DNA of 64,000 nt from Christensenellaceae bacterium (GCA_948890655.1 CAQTYU010000001.1:236013-300012); one strand, 5' to 3'; positions 28,401-37,852 are shown, numbered from the stretch's first letter. Made by a program: numbers and translations. The notes: generated by a model not told the origin, from the letters alone.

Positions 28401-31400
28401 AGACGGCACCCTGCGAGATGTGCTCATCAGTATCCCAAAACAAGAAGTCGTCGTTATTCTGCCCGTATACTCTTGAAAAGTCTTTTAAGGTTACGGTTAT
28501 TTTGCGTTTTTTGATTTCGAGGTCGGCGGGGGAGATTTCGCCCACTATCTCGTAGTTTTGCGTGGTTGCGGGCGCGCCGTTGGCGTAGGTAAATTCATAG
28601 CTGTCGAGATAGATTTTGTAGTTGCCTGCGTCGTAATGTTCGGGAACAGTATCGTCCGCCGCTTTTTTGTAAACGTAGGTCGGCTTGATTTCGTCGCCGT
28701 TGACAAGTCCGTCTACTAAGTCGCCGTAGCCTGCCGTGGTATATTCGGGAACGGGCAGTTCGTCGCCGTAGGTGATATTTGCTACGGGGCTAAGGCTGAC
28801 GGTGATTTTACGCGCGTTTATAGTCAGCGTACCGTTTATAAACTTCACGTCGTAGTTTGCGGTTACGTCCTCTTTAACGCCGTCAGTTTCGGAAAAGATA
28901 GTTATAAAGCCTTCGTCCGCCGTGACTGAGTATTCTCCGACGTTGGGATAAATTGCGCCGTTTTTGCCCGTAAAGGAGATTTTTGCGGGGTCGATTTCAA
29001 ATTTATGTACTTCTAAAAGATTTTCCGCGTTTTCCGAGCCGTCGCTTATATATTCGATTTCGTCTCCGTAAATTGCGTCGGGTATGTCGTTCAGTGTGAC
29101 GGTGACGGGGCGTTTATTTATCGTAAGAGAGCCGCTGAAAGTTATATTATAGTTTTGATAGCCGTTTTCAATTGCGTTGCCCGATTCGTCGGTAATAACC
29201 GCGTCGGACGGGTTGGCGTTGAGCGTATAGTTGCCGACTGCAAGATATTTATCTTCAACGGGTACTCCGTCCTTTTCGGCAAAGACTTTGGAAATTGAAA
29301 GAGTTTCTTTAAAGGCAAGCCCGTCAGTCGTTTCGTACGAATAGTCCTTGAACGGGTCGTCGCCGTAGGTTGCGGTTAAATCTCCGAGGTTTACGGTTAA
29401 GTCTTTGGGGGTAATAGTAAGGGTTGCGCGAGCGGGAGCGTCCCATTCGTAGTTTCTACTTGCGCCAAAATATTCGCCGTCTACATAATCAAACAACAAC
29501 CTTCTTAATTCAATTTCATAATAGCCTACGTTTTTGCAACTGACTCTCTCCCCATTTTTATAAACGAACATACATAAAAAACGAACGCTCTCACCCTCTA
29601 CCAGTCCGTCTATTTCAACGAGGTCGCTTATTTCCATATCGCATAATGAGTAAGCTGCCTCCACGTCGGCGCTAGCATGCCAAATCAATACGAATTTTCT
29701 ATTCTGTCCGTATTCTCTTGAAAAGTCTTTTAAGGTTATAGTTATTTTACGCTTGGTTATATCAAAGTCAACGGGGGAGATTTCGCCGATTACTTCATAA
29801 TTTTGGATGGTTGCGGGCGCGCCGTTGGCGTAGACGAATTCGTAACCGTCAAGGTAAATTTTGTAGTTGCCTGCGTCGTAATGTTCGGGAACAGTATCGT
29901 CCGCCGCTTTTTTGTAAACGTAGGTCGGCTTGATTTCGTCGCCGTTGACGAGCCCTTCGGTCAAGTCGCCGTAGCCTGCCGTGGTATATACAGGCACGGG
30001 TAAGTCGTCGCCGTAAGTGATATTTGCTACGGGGCTAAGGCTGACGGTAATTTTACGCGCGTTTATAGTCAGCGTGCCGTTTATAATTTGGGTTACCTTG
30101 TAGTTAGACGTAACTTCTGTTTCGCCCGAGAAAATTTTTATAAATTCCTTGCTGCCCTTTACGGCGTATTCGCCGACGTTGGGGTAAATGGAGCCGTTCT
30201 CAGACTCAAACGATACGCCGTCGGGGTCGACCGTAAGAGTTTGACCTTCGACGATGTTTGTAGCAGTTTCGCCGCCCGCCGTGTAGACGATAGTATCGCC
30301 GTACACTGCGTCGGGTATATCGTTCAGGGTTACTTTTATTTCGCGCGGGGTGATTTCAAGCTTATCCTGTAATTGCGACTCGTCGTTATTAAAATAAACG
30401 TGATAACCGCCTATTTCAAAATCGCCGTTAATATGCGCGACGTCCGTATAAGAACCGTCGGGATAATGAAGCCTTACGCCCGTGCAAATTGCGTTATATA
30501 AACCGACTGCGGGCATTGACTGACCGCTCAAATCGTAGCCGACGAAAAGCTCTATTTCTTCGCCGTAAGCGGGCAAACAATAATACATGTCTTCGTGGCG
30601 CATATCGCAGTTGGATTTGCCCGACTGATACTCAAATTCCGTAGCGCCGTAAACTTCCGTCTTGGAATACGGATCGGGGTGAAGCAATCTGCGTTCTATC
30701 TGTAAAACGGGCGTGCCCTCGGGCACTATGACGTAGTTATCGGTTTCGCCGTTTAAGATAATTGCGTTATACTCCCCGACCGCCTTGGGGGTAACGGCGT
30801 TGCCGTCCGCGTCCGTAAAGCTGAAAGAAAGGGTAAGCGCGTGGTTGTAAGGCAGCTCGACCGCGCCTATTTCGGTCGAGTACAGCTCGGAATAGCTTTG
30901 TTTGCGATAGTCGTCCTCGCCATAATACATAGATACGGCTTCAAACTGAACCGTTATAGTTTTTTTGGTTACGGTCAGTTCGCCCTTTTCGAGCTTAACC
31001 GAATAGTTAGCGTCCGAACCGTTTATTCCGTCCGCCTTCAAAATTTTGAGCGATGCGGGAGTCGATATTGCGTAAGAGCCTACAGTGGGGTATGAACCCG
31101 TAAAGTCATAGGATACCGTGGTTACTTCAAGCGTTTCGCCCTCGGCTAAGTCGGGCGTGTTTGCGTAGTTACCCGCGCCCTTAGGATAAGAGTAATCCTC
31201 GCCGTACTCACGCGAATACGACAGAAGCGTTACGGTGATTTCACGCTTGGTAATTTCCAGATTGCCCGCGGTTACGGTTACGGAGTAGTTGCCCGTCACG
31301 TCAGTGTCCTCGGTCGATACGCTTATAAAGCCGCCGTCGCAGGAGAATGTATACTTGCCCGCGTCGGGATAAGTTGCGGCGGGGCTGAACGTCATATCGT

Positions 31401-34400
31401 CCGCGACCGCGTTTACGGTTACCGTGTGACCCGACAATACGTTTGTTGCCGACTTGCAGCCGCCCGCATAGGTTACCGTTTCGCCGTAGGCAGTATCGGC
31501 AATATCGTTCAAGGTTACGGTTATTGCGCGTCTGGTTACGGTGAGCGCGCCGTCCACGGCGGTTACGGTGTAGTTGTTATTGTTGCCCGTACCGTCGGTT
31601 TTTAAAATTTTATATGTTTCAAGATATACGCCGTAAGCCGTATCCCTGACGTCGGGATAGTCGACTGTTCCGAACTCGTAGGAAACGGCGGTAATTTCAA
31701 GCGTTTCGCCCGAAGCTAAGTCGGGAACGTTCGCGTAATTGCCCGCGCCCGTCTTGTAGGCGTAGCTGTCGCCGTAGGTTGCGCTGTAAGTTAAAAGCTC
31801 GACCGTGATTGCACGTTTTTCGATAGTGACGGAACCGACAACGCCATTTACAGTGTAGTTTGCTTTGCTGTCCGAGCCGTCGGCTTTTAAAATTTTATAG
31901 TCGACAGGGGAAACCAAATAAGGCGTTTCGCTTGCGTCGGGGCGGGTAACACTGCCGAATTCATAGGAAACGGCGGTGATTTCAAGCGTTTCGCCCGAGG
32001 CTAAATCGGGAACGTTCGCGTAATTGCCCGCGCCCGTCTTGTAGGCGTAGCTGTCGCCGTAGGTTGCGCTGTAAGTTAAAAGCTCGACCGTGATTTCACG
32101 CTTGTTGACTTTAAGTTCCCCGTATACGTGGGTTATATCGTAGTTGCCGGTAACGGGTTTGCCCGACTGGTCCTTAATAGCGTAAACGTTATTATTTGGA
32201 ACCGCCTCCCCGACGTCGGTTACGAGCCTCCATGCGGTTACATCGACGGAGTGCTCGGGAAGAACGCCGTAGTAACCGGCGACGTCAAGTAAAATTTCAA
32301 AGCCCTTGTCGTACTGCGCCGTGCCGTCGTATATAAAACCGAGGTTTGTGGCGGATTGAATTTTTACGGGACGTTTGACTATTTCGAGCCTGCCGTTTTC
32401 GGAGGTGATTTTGTAGTTGCCGCGGCTTGAATTTCCGTCCTCTTTTACTATCGTTATTCTGTTGACGTCGGGCGTTAACGTGTATTCGCCTACGGCGGGC
32501 GTTACTCCGTCATAAAAGTTTTTGATTACGTTTTCTATCGTCAGCTTTTCGCCCGAAACGAGGTCGGGAGTATTGGCGTAGTTGCCCTCTGCTACTTCGT
32601 ACTCTATTTTCTCGCCGTAGATTATTCCCGTCATATCATTGGCTTTGACGGTAATTTCACGCTGGGTTACGGTAAGCGTTGCGGACACAACGGTAATAAC
32701 GTAGTTTTGGGTTACGTCGGCGCCGTTTTCCGAAACGGAAATCGCCGAGGTCGGGCAGGCGATAACGTCGTAATAAACGTCCGCGTCGGGCATAGTCGAA
32801 GAAATACCGAAGGTTACTTTATCCGCGGAGACGGTAAGAGTTTGACCCGAAACAAGCCCGTCGGCGGACTTATAGTCGCCTGCATACTTGATTTCGTTGC
32901 CGTAGGTAACCTCGGTATCGTTAAGCGTTACGGTTACCGTGCGGCTTCCGACGGTGAGCGTAGCCGTCGGGGAGTTGATTATTTCATAGTTGGCTTCCGT
33001 TACAGTCTCTGAATTGCCGTAACCGAACGCGCAGTTGGCTTTATCGAGCGTAATACCGTGCGTACCGATATTTAAGCGCGTTGACTGTGCGCCGTCGTAG
33101 AGGAACGCGGGCGTGAACGTATCGCCACCGAAAAGCCCCGCGCCGTATTTGCCGCTTACCTGTAAGGTATACGCGGGTGCGGGCAGTTTATCGCCGTAGT
33201 CGCAAGAGACGTCGGAAAGCGTTACCGTGATTTCGGCGGGGGTTATTTCCAAAACGCCGTTTTGGGTCTTTGTTTCGTCCAGATAATAGTTGCCGTTGGG
33301 AACGGCGAAGCCGATGGCGTTTTCTTTTTTGCCGACGTTAATGATTTTAGGAAGGCTGCCGACGATTGAAAGATCTTCGCCGTCATTTATAAACGCGTTC
33401 GTCTGCCCGACCTTGTCGCCCGCGTAGGTTACGGTGAAGCTTTTGCAAGATAAATATTCGCCGTTGTAGGCGCGCGTATCGCTGCCCGTATCTACCTTTA
33501 AAGGTCTTGCGGTAATCTTTATATCGCCGTAGGACGAGGTTATATTATAGTTGCTTAAATTTACTTCTTCGCCGCTTTGACCCCATACTATGCCGTAACT
33601 AAGCGTATTTTTGCCGCTGTCGGAAACGTTGATTGCGGTTTCGGAATAGAAAGACAATCCCGTTAAGGTCTGACCCGAAACAAGTCCTTCCGCCGTGTAA
33701 GAAGTTACGGGGTGAGCCGCGCCGTCGTACTCCCATTCGTCGCCTGCGGTGGTTATAAAAAGCGGGCAGGCTTTGACTTTAAGCGTACCGTAATTTTTAG
33801 TGAGCGCGTAGTTATCGGTTACGGGCGTACCGTTCCCGTATATTTCATAGGAAAGCGCGTTGTACTGTGTGCCGTCCGAAACGTCGGTTACGGAGACAGT
33901 GGAGGTTGCAATAATGCTTTGACCGTCGGCAAGACTGCCCGAGGTTATTTTATATTTGTCGTTTGAATGCGTAAGCCCGTCGTAAATCCATTCCTCCGTT
34001 TCGGATAAAAGGGTTACGGGTCGTCTGTTCACGGTAAACGTGCCGTTTACGGGCGACGATACGTCGTAGCGGTAGGTTACGTCCTTGCCGCTTCCGTCGA
34101 CGACCTTTATTGCGCCGTCGGGCTCGATACGGTAGCTACCCGCGTTTACGGGAGCTACCGCAGCGCCGCTTCCGTCGGTTATTTTCGTATTCATAACGAA
34201 TTTATCGCCGTTTACGAGCAGGTTTTGGGTGTAAGAATCGGGCTTGCCGCTTATAGCGAAGGCTTTGCCGTCGTAGGTTTCCGAAGCGTCCGCAAGCTTG
34301 AACGAAACGGATTTTGCCGCAAACTTATACTTAGTGGACGGCGTTTTGTAAACGTAACATTCCGAACGGTCCTCGTCACCCGCCCTTATATCAAGTTTTT

Positions 34401-34959
34401 TTAATGTAACGCCAACGTCCTCGCCGACGGCTTCGGGATAGTCGTAGTCGAATACCACGCCCCTTACGCTGTCGCCGTAAGCCGGAACGAGACCCGAATA
34501 GCTATAATCGGATTTCGAGGGGTCGGAGCCGTACGTAAGCGAGGCTTCTACGTTATTGTTGAAGGTAAATGTTATCTCGGCAGGGAGAATTTCAAAATTT
34601 AAAGTTTTGCCGTAGCCGTTGCCGATGACCTTGTCGGTTACAGCCCTTACGCTGTATTTGCCGACCTTGACGGGCTTTTTATCCGTCCACTCGTCCGAGC
34701 CCTGCAAGGAATACTCGTATTCGACGCCGCTTAAAAACGCGGAAGCCGCCGTGGGCGCGTAGGACTGACCGTACGTAAATGTATCCGCCAGAACGATGTC
34801 TTCGGTTATCATTCCCTTCGTTGCCATTAGAGCGGAAACGCCGCCTATTATAACTGCAAGCACGCCCATAATCAAGAACTTGTATTTCACTACGAAGTTC
34901 TTGAACTTGGCTAATTTTTCTATTCGGTTTTTATAACTGTCATACGAAACGAACGCCAT
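22402..34959 (-). CDS. Giant MBG-repeat surface protein
   Basis: 4185 aa, about 460 kDa. It has a short cytosolic N-terminus, one transmembrane signal anchor (about 29-49, FLIMGVLAVIIGGVSALMA) and then only tandem MBG/YDG-type beta domains. Each is about 80-90 aa, marked by ITVTLxD...-YGD at the start, GNYANxPDLxxGE-like centres and NYxVTxxxGxLxI at the end; several dozen are present. There is no LPxTG, so it is held by its N-terminal helix with the rest outside. Some repeats are nearly identical neighbours (two in tandem around 31.7-32.1 kb, and a longer block of roughly 400 residues around 28.1-30.1 kb), showing recent duplication. Probably a stalk or adhesin. The second gene of the surface operon, 62 bases after the 917-aa MBG gene. 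Confidence 0.93.
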   Translation of the reverse strand: MAFVSYDSYKNRIEKLAKFKNFVVKYKFLIMGVLAVIIGGVSALMATKGMITEDIVLADTFTYGQSYAPTAASAFLSGVEYEYSLQGSDEWTDKKPVKVGKYSVRAVTDKVIGNGYGKTLNFEILPAEITFTFNNNVEASLTYGSDPSKSDYSYSGLVPAYGDSVRGVVFDYDYPEAVGEDVGVTLKKLDIRAGDEDRSECYVYKTPSTKYKFAAKSVSFKLADASETYDGKAFAISGKPDSYTQNLLVNGDKFVMNTKITDGSGAAVAPVNAGSYRIEPDGAIKVVDGSGKDVTYRYDVSSPVNGTFTVNRRPVTLLSETEEWIYDGLTHSNDKYKITSGSLADGQSIIATSTVSVTDVSDGTQYNALSYEIYGNGTPVTDNYALTKNYGTLKVKACPLFITTAGDEWEYDGAAHPVTSYTAEGLVSGQTLTGLSFYSETAINVSDSGKNTLSYGIVWGQSGEEVNLSNYNITSSYGDIKITARPLKVDTGSDTRAYNGEYLSCKSFTVTYAGDKVGQTNAFINDGEDLSIVGSLPKIINVGKKENAIGFAVPNGNYYLDETKTQNGVLEITPAEITVTLSDVSCDYGDKLPAPAYTLQVSGKYGAGLFGGDTFTPAFLYDGAQSTRLNIGTHGITLDKANCAFGYGNSETVTEANYEIINSPTATLTVGSRTVTVTLNDTEVTYGNEIKYAGDYKSADGLVSGQTLTVSADKVTFGISSTMPDADVYYDVIACPTSAISVSENGADVTQNYVITVVSATLTVTQREITVKANDMTGIIYGEKIEYEVAEGNYANTPDLVSGEKLTIENVIKNFYDGVTPAVGEYTLTPDVNRITIVKEDGNSSRGNYKITSENGRLEIVKRPVKIQSATNLGFIYDGTAQYDKGFEILLDVAGYYGVLPEHSVDVTAWRLVTDVGEAVPNNNVYAIKDQSGKPVTGNYDITHVYGELKVNKREITVELLTYSATYGDSYAYKTGAGNYANVPDLASGETLEITAVSYEFGSVTRPDASETPYLVSPVDYKILKADGSDSKANYTVNGVVGSVTIEKRAITVELLTYSATYGDSYAYKTGAGNYANVPDLASGETLEITAVSYEFGTVDYPDVRDTAYGVYLETYKILKTDGTGNNNNYTVTAVDGALTVTRRAITVTLNDIADTAYGETVTYAGGCKSATNVLSGHTVTVNAVADDMTFSPAATYPDAGKYTFSCDGGFISVSTEDTDVTGNYSVTVTAGNLEITKREITVTLLSYSREYGEDYSYPKGAGNYANTPDLAEGETLEVTTVSYDFTGSYPTVGSYAISTPASLKILKADGINGSDANYSVKLEKGELTVTKKTITVQFEAVSMYYGEDDYRKQSYSELYSTEIGAVELPYNHALTLSFSFTDADGNAVTPKAVGEYNAIILNGETDNYVIVPEGTPVLQIERRLLHPDPYSKTEVYGATEFEYQSGKSNCDMRHEDMYYCLPAYGEEIELFVGYDLSGQSMPAVGLYNAICTGVRLHYPDGSYTDVAHINGDFEIGGYHVYFNNDESQLQDKLEITPREIKVTLNDIPDAVYGDTIVYTAGGETATNIVEGQTLTVDPDGVSFESENGSIYPNVGEYAVKGSKEFIKIFSGETEVTSNYKVTQIINGTLTINARKITVSLSPVANITYGDDLPVPVYTTAGYGDLTEGLVNGDEIKPTYVYKKAADDTVPEHYDAGNYKIYLDGYEFVYANGAPATIQNYEVIGEISPVDFDITKRKITITLKDFSREYGQNRKFVLIWHASADVEAAYSLCDMEISDLVEIDGLVEGESVRFLCMFVYKNGERVSCKNVGYYEIELRRLLFDYVDGEYFGASRNYEWDAPARATLTITPKDLTVNLGDLTATYGDDPFKDYSYETTDGLAFKETLSISKVFAEKDGVPVEDKYLAVGNYTLNANPSDAVITDESGNAIENGYQNYNITFSGSLTINKRPVTVTLNDIPDAIYGDEIEYISDGSENAENLLEVHKFEIDPAKISFTGKNGAIYPNVGEYSVTADEGFITIFSETDGVKEDVTANYDVKFINGTLTINARKITVSLSPVANITYGDELPVPEYTTAGYGDLVDGLVNGDEIKPTYVYKKAADDTVPEHYDAGNYKIYLDSYEFTYANGAPATTQNYEIVGEISPADLEIKKRKITVTLKDFSRVYGQNNDDFLFWDTDEHISQGAVCDMDINDLIEIDGLVQGERVQYLPLFVYETGTYTYVHCKNVGTYDVELSSWSLDYGDGEYFGASRNYEWDAPARATLEITKKAVVAELGEIKVTYGDKDNALSDYTVRIIGGEIPFGESIKITDFALVGWQDYPYGLDFDYRLDVGSYRIDPYYNYDKNGFTVYDEDGAENIYGIDNYSLTVNGTLVIEKREVELSVIPFEKEGGYYYGDGESLVYATGIGNFEGTPDLAYGQQLEVAISWLWNGESIAAPKNAGVYSYGLDGLNSKIYGEDGNLKEGGVNNYSFTCDELSLVINKFGFSVNLGEDNESCYGDELEDKAGEFYPAEFAGGALPYNEKLEIAFEYTTSSENPEVVTPKDAGEYLMRYLKYRAINSDGTVSDADNYVMVEDKGGKLIITQREITVTAQSLPNVIYGFEVTYPVEVGNHGDIGGKGLPADEYLTITSVVYYDKDGNLLEGAPLEAGMYYILPASVEIHSANGGKIDIDKNYIVSYPALPDDLTSLGTVTVLPVKLLLETNTHTDWIYSGAYQYDTGYTLWYLDEDGNKLEQFILPEEEAALVVVGTYTKVKDVCQSVENVVEYDFSATNYSITGYEYGLLTVTERTITLITPEFETVYDGNSHTPDDYEIINKIEGHAYSLKFTTAKDVIVTDNVIVINDILDEDGYSVFDNYAIEYDYGTIAVKPRPITLQSASDDSFIYDGEEHFNANYEQLMEEGAYSLVAGHRISVTDYTKVRTVMQGAVDNVLTYKINDTNDGNRDVTGNYKITPINGTLKVNPAHITLALNSYYGLIYGETVYPDELNNYDLSNSTALAGDDELKVAVKFYDKADEEKTLLNTIRNAGAYGVVLNVDGCFVQTSYGTENGFGNYVVDNADTAEAEVTVLPKQITVNLLNLNKVYGEEFEGYPANVGNYETDDALAYDDTLQVAVSYPDGDIDEYTTVGSFAITVDYVSVNGVSYGIGDTADFIDAGNYKITFINGTVTVAPRPVTIATGSAEKVYDGKYLYSPEATEGYKVKVYYKNSLGGVPDGIVAWDNVEDVLQFVSSSVKKIINAETIDNKVEYSLLSSNYELAVDGYFYGKLTVNKRPVNVVLSDIENQTYGTPLTYPDGSTGANFGYAEDTEYKLVEGESLILKVKFKNADGEYVEAKAVGVYTYEPDLKNSVLTGSIGGAGADNYIVTSNDEKSAEIEKLYVKIALDEWATAVYNGDAHEYEGAVNIVEGGKDGKFAYGETFNLAVNYYSLTDGAQTLMTGLPENAGDYVVKYDALNSTIDGYAPDKNYLLEGPEDIFFTISPKNITVSMGAESHTYDGTVYDYPTANHNFKVSGVVTGETIVPSVSYYADEALGVPATPKTVNTYYVGYDAFTVEGGNGRAENYNLLTDADGLKCRLDIVKRDVSVSVTLGADSIELGDELPEIGFESASLGAFGFVNEDLASITPVYTYYIKDGGSYTEVSAETVNKNIGEYKIEVSFAENGVLGNYDITERVEAYLEVTARKVVIAPCAYADVVYNGQPIPTDGFTYEHFHKGYEPEAGFAEGDEPSYKLQFTPEKGVPSYDAPVNAGKYTVKFVFEGIDESRYMVYNEETVSFNILPKPVSVTLSGYDKSKLDGLLTYNYSELPEDLVTASTADIIAGEASTVEWYYDNADYGEVRYNYAGDYTVNARVVTAAGNTDYNYTVTSIDEVTFTVKKSDIYVTPIGEREDYTYEGQTLSLTRFKIWEEYGVLYGDDTLSVTGSGVLKTTRMLPVTIKKVTIMQSGRDVTGCYAVHCRYEEGSPVAEENFRAMLQFNPVKIYYEQAVLDDAHRYFEYTGRPHDLGVDKNNLQNYVTVRNPQDFVGSYRLQYVLATVNAVREYEKWIQILVFDGNGNNVTSLYDLTLLNAEASKIVVHGDDFGITGLTDAEIKTAWENKDGAGSLLSESQYGNGYYVLDSGAYGSTGLKVGHECEVLVREVNGALEAKVIIFTQTANGRVESCMTYSLNPAAGLTITLSYIGQLRAPTTN

Positions 34960-35021
34960 ATTAAAACCTTTTTATTTGCAGTTTTTTACTTTGATATTTT
35001 CGATTGGTGCCTATATATGCC

Positions 35022-37775
35022 TTAATTATAGATAATAGTCACTTTGCCGACGGGCTTACCCGCGTCGGTGTAATAATGAGTTACGTCCTTGCCCGAAGAA
35101 TTTAGAATCTTATAGGATTCGAGCGTATAGCTCGTCGCCTGGTCGGTAGAAAAGTCGGCCTCGGTAACTACCAGCCTGTCGCCCGCGGCAAGCCCCGAAG
35201 CTATGACGCAAGCGGGCAGATCGGCAATTTCCACATAGTACATATTGCTGTACGGTGCAAGCTGTATATTCAATTCGCATTTGTTTACCTTAACGGGTAT
35301 ATTTACGCCCGTGAAGTTTACGTTGAGATTTGAGGTTATATCGTCGCCGCCGTCGTTGCGGACGGTGACGCCCGTTACCGTGATTGATTCAAGGGTCTTG
35401 TTGAACGAAGCCGCCGTAACGGTGCCCGTTCCTACGCTTAACGCGGCGATAAGCTTGGCGTCGTCCGAATAGAAGACGTTAGCGCCGCTGTATGTCATAG
35501 AAATATCCGCGGTCGGGTCGAACGTCAAGTTTACAGTCAATTTATCTATCGTAACCGTGCCCGTATTTATATTGAAGCTGTAATTTTTAGACGCGCCGAC
35601 ATATTTTGCTGTATAGTCGTACGCATTGGCATTTTTGATTTCCGTAAAGGTTATTATTTCAAAGTCGTTTGCGTCCACACCGTCGGGAAGCGTTACGCCC
35701 GCAAAGGCTGCGGCGGTTGTTACCGTATAGACGTTTCCGTCGTAAACCGACCTTAACGCCGTGCTGAGAGCTACGTCTACCGTCTTGGGCGTTACTTCGA
35801 GCATACCGGGGATAAAGCTTACTTCGTAGTTCTCCGATACGTCGTTGCCTGCGGCGTCTACTACCGTGAAATTAAACGTGTTGGATACGCCACTCGTAAC
35901 GTCCTTTACTTTGGTTGCGGTAGTCTCGTCAATATTTAATTTATGCGTGCCCACCAAACCTTCGGTAGAGTAGTCGTCGGTTTTGCTGTATTCAACGTTG
36001 TCGTATTCAAACGCCTCTGAAGCCGACTCGACCTTTAACGACTGTTTCAAAACGGTAAGCGTGCCGTAGCTGACTTTGATATCGTAATTGGTTTTAACGG
36101 AAGTTCCGTCAGACAATATATCGTACTGAACTAAGTTCAGACCGCTGTCCGATACGCCCGTAACCTTTTTGCAGTCTGTAAGGCTGAAATCATGACCCGC
36201 TATAAGACCATCGACTTTATACTCGCTTTCGTCGTCCACGGAATGCTCAGCGCCGTCGTATACGAAGGTTGCCGAAGGAGTTTGCACGGTTGCGCTCCTG
36301 GTGGTTATAGAATACTTGCCCGCGACTACTTTTATATTGAAGTTGTCCGTGCAGACGGTATCCTCTTTTTCGTCAATGAGAGTAATTTCGATATTTTTGA
36401 GTTTGTATGAGGTTTCTTTTACGGCGTCGATCTGTGATTTTACCGCGTCGTCGTATTCGTAAGATACCGAAAATTTACTTGCAAGGTCGACCTTTAATTC
36501 GTAGTTGGTTTCATCGGCGTCGATAATATCGCCGAGCGGGTTACCATCGTAGACCTTGGTATAGGACTTGGTGTAAAGCGTGAGGTCGTAAGGCTTTACG
36601 GACAGTCTGCCCGTAACAAACGTGATTGCATAGTTGTCGCTTACGTCCTTGCCGTTGAAGGTTATTTCGCAGGTAAGCACGTTTTCAACGTCCTCTTCCG
36701 TCACGTTGCAGACTGAGGTATAAGCTTTTACTGCTATCTTCTGGTTATCTGCAAGCGAACCCGCGAATATTCTTACGGAGTCGTTGAAACGGTCGCTGCC
36801 GTTATAAGTGAAAGTTTCGGTTGCGGTTGCAAGCGTGAGCGGGCGCTTAGTTACTTTTATCAAGCCCGTTTCAAGTATGGAGGAGTGCCCGCCTGCTTCT
36901 ACGTAGTTGTTTAAGTCCACTTCGTTACGGTCTTCGTCGTAAATTTTAAACCCGTCGAAGGCGACGCGCACGCCGTATTCGTCGGTGCAGTTCAAAAAGG
37001 TTGCAACCTCGTTATCCATTGTAACCACGGTATATTCCGCGGTTTGACCGGGGGCAAACGAGCCGCCTAAAATTTCGTATTCGGTTGCGGTGAATTCCGT
37101 TCCGTCATATACCCTTGTAACGTTTTTGGGCTTTAAAGTCAACGGGCGGGGGGTTATTTTTATGTCGCCCAATTCAAAACCCGATATTTCGTAATTTGCC
37201 GACACGTCGTTATCGAAAGAGTCGTATATTGCGGGGGCAACGTCGTCGGGAACACTGTCGCCCACGTTTAAAAGGGTTGTGTTTAAGCCTGCTAATTTAT
37301 GCCCACGCGCAAGCTTGCCCTCGGTTATTTCGTAATCGTTGAAGTAAATCTTTTTACCGCTGTAGGGAATTTGGGAATCGGGAACGACCACAGATATTTT
37401 TTGCTTTTCTACGGTAAGGGTTCCCGCGTTGACCTTTATTGCGTATTCGTCGGTTACGTCAAAACCTTTCTTATCGAAAATTTTAACCTCTAAGGTGCTT
37501 TCGCCCGTGCCCGCGTCGGTTTGCGAGCCTATCGCCTTTACCTGCGCCGTATGACCTTCGAGAACGTTTCCGCTGTCAAGGGTATATGCGCCGTCGGATA
37601 ACGCGAGCGGGGTTCCGTCGTAAACTTTTTCGTCGCTGCCCGCAGTATAAACGAGTTCGATAGGGTCGGTAACGATAGTTCCCGTTGCATACAAAACCAA
37701 CACCGTTAAAAGCGCCGCCGCTACGGTGATAAGCAATAGACCGATTATTAAAATTAGATTTCTGAATTTTGACAT
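35022..37775 (-). CDS. MBG-repeat surface protein
   Basis: 917 aa, a short version of its neighbour. One N-terminal transmembrane anchor (about 7-32), then about ten MBG/YDG-type repeats with motifs such as KVYDGTPL, VTDEYAIKVNAGTLTVEKQ, TRVYDGTEFTATEYEI and DNYAITFVTGRLSVKP. No sorting signal and no enzyme domain. Expected outside the cell. Start supported by AGGAG seven bases upstream. It is the first gene of the 24.6 kb surface operon that ends at 13115-13147. The 229 bases upstream hold dispersed repeats and no convincing promoter. Confidence 0.9.
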   Translation of the reverse strand: MSKFRNLILIIGLLLITVAAALLTVLVLYATGTIVTDPIELVYTAGSDEKVYDGTPLALSDGAYTLDSGNVLEGHTAQVKAIGSQTDAGTGESTLEVKIFDKKGFDVTDEYAIKVNAGTLTVEKQKISVVVPDSQIPYSGKKIYFNDYEITEGKLARGHKLAGLNTTLLNVGDSVPDDVAPAIYDSFDNDVSANYEISGFELGDIKITPRPLTLKPKNVTRVYDGTEFTATEYEILGGSFAPGQTAEYTVVTMDNEVATFLNCTDEYGVRVAFDGFKIYDEDRNEVDLNNYVEAGGHSSILETGLIKVTKRPLTLATATETFTYNGSDRFNDSVRIFAGSLADNQKIAVKAYTSVCNVTEEDVENVLTCEITFNGKDVSDNYAITFVTGRLSVKPYDLTLYTKSYTKVYDGNPLGDIIDADETNYELKVDLASKFSVSYEYDDAVKSQIDAVKETSYKLKNIEITLIDEKEDTVCTDNFNIKVVAGKYSITTRSATVQTPSATFVYDGAEHSVDDESEYKVDGLIAGHDFSLTDCKKVTGVSDSGLNLVQYDILSDGTSVKTNYDIKVSYGTLTVLKQSLKVESASEAFEYDNVEYSKTDDYSTEGLVGTHKLNIDETTATKVKDVTSGVSNTFNFTVVDAAGNDVSENYEVSFIPGMLEVTPKTVDVALSTALRSVYDGNVYTVTTAAAFAGVTLPDGVDANDFEIITFTEIKNANAYDYTAKYVGASKNYSFNINTGTVTIDKLTVNLTFDPTADISMTYSGANVFYSDDAKLIAALSVGTGTVTAASFNKTLESITVTGVTVRNDGGDDITSNLNVNFTGVNIPVKVNKCELNIQLAPYSNMYYVEIADLPACVIASGLAAGDRLVVTEADFSTDQATSYTLESYKILNSSGKDVTHYYTDAGKPVGKVTIIYN

Positions 37776-37824
37776 ACGTCAACTCCTAATTAAGGGAGAT
37801 ATGTTTTGCACTGTTATTATCGTT

Positions 37825-37852
37825 GAGATTCTTCGCTCACGCTCAGAATGAC
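37825..37852. repeat. Short dispersed repeat, intergenic copy
   Basis: GAGATTCTTCGCTCACGCTC then AGAATGAC, between the AAA cluster and the MBG operon. Confidence 0.75.

Noticed and set aside
28000..32700. CRISPR-like or satellite repeat array
   Set aside because: The repetition is at the protein level with irregular spacing, continuous with one open frame.
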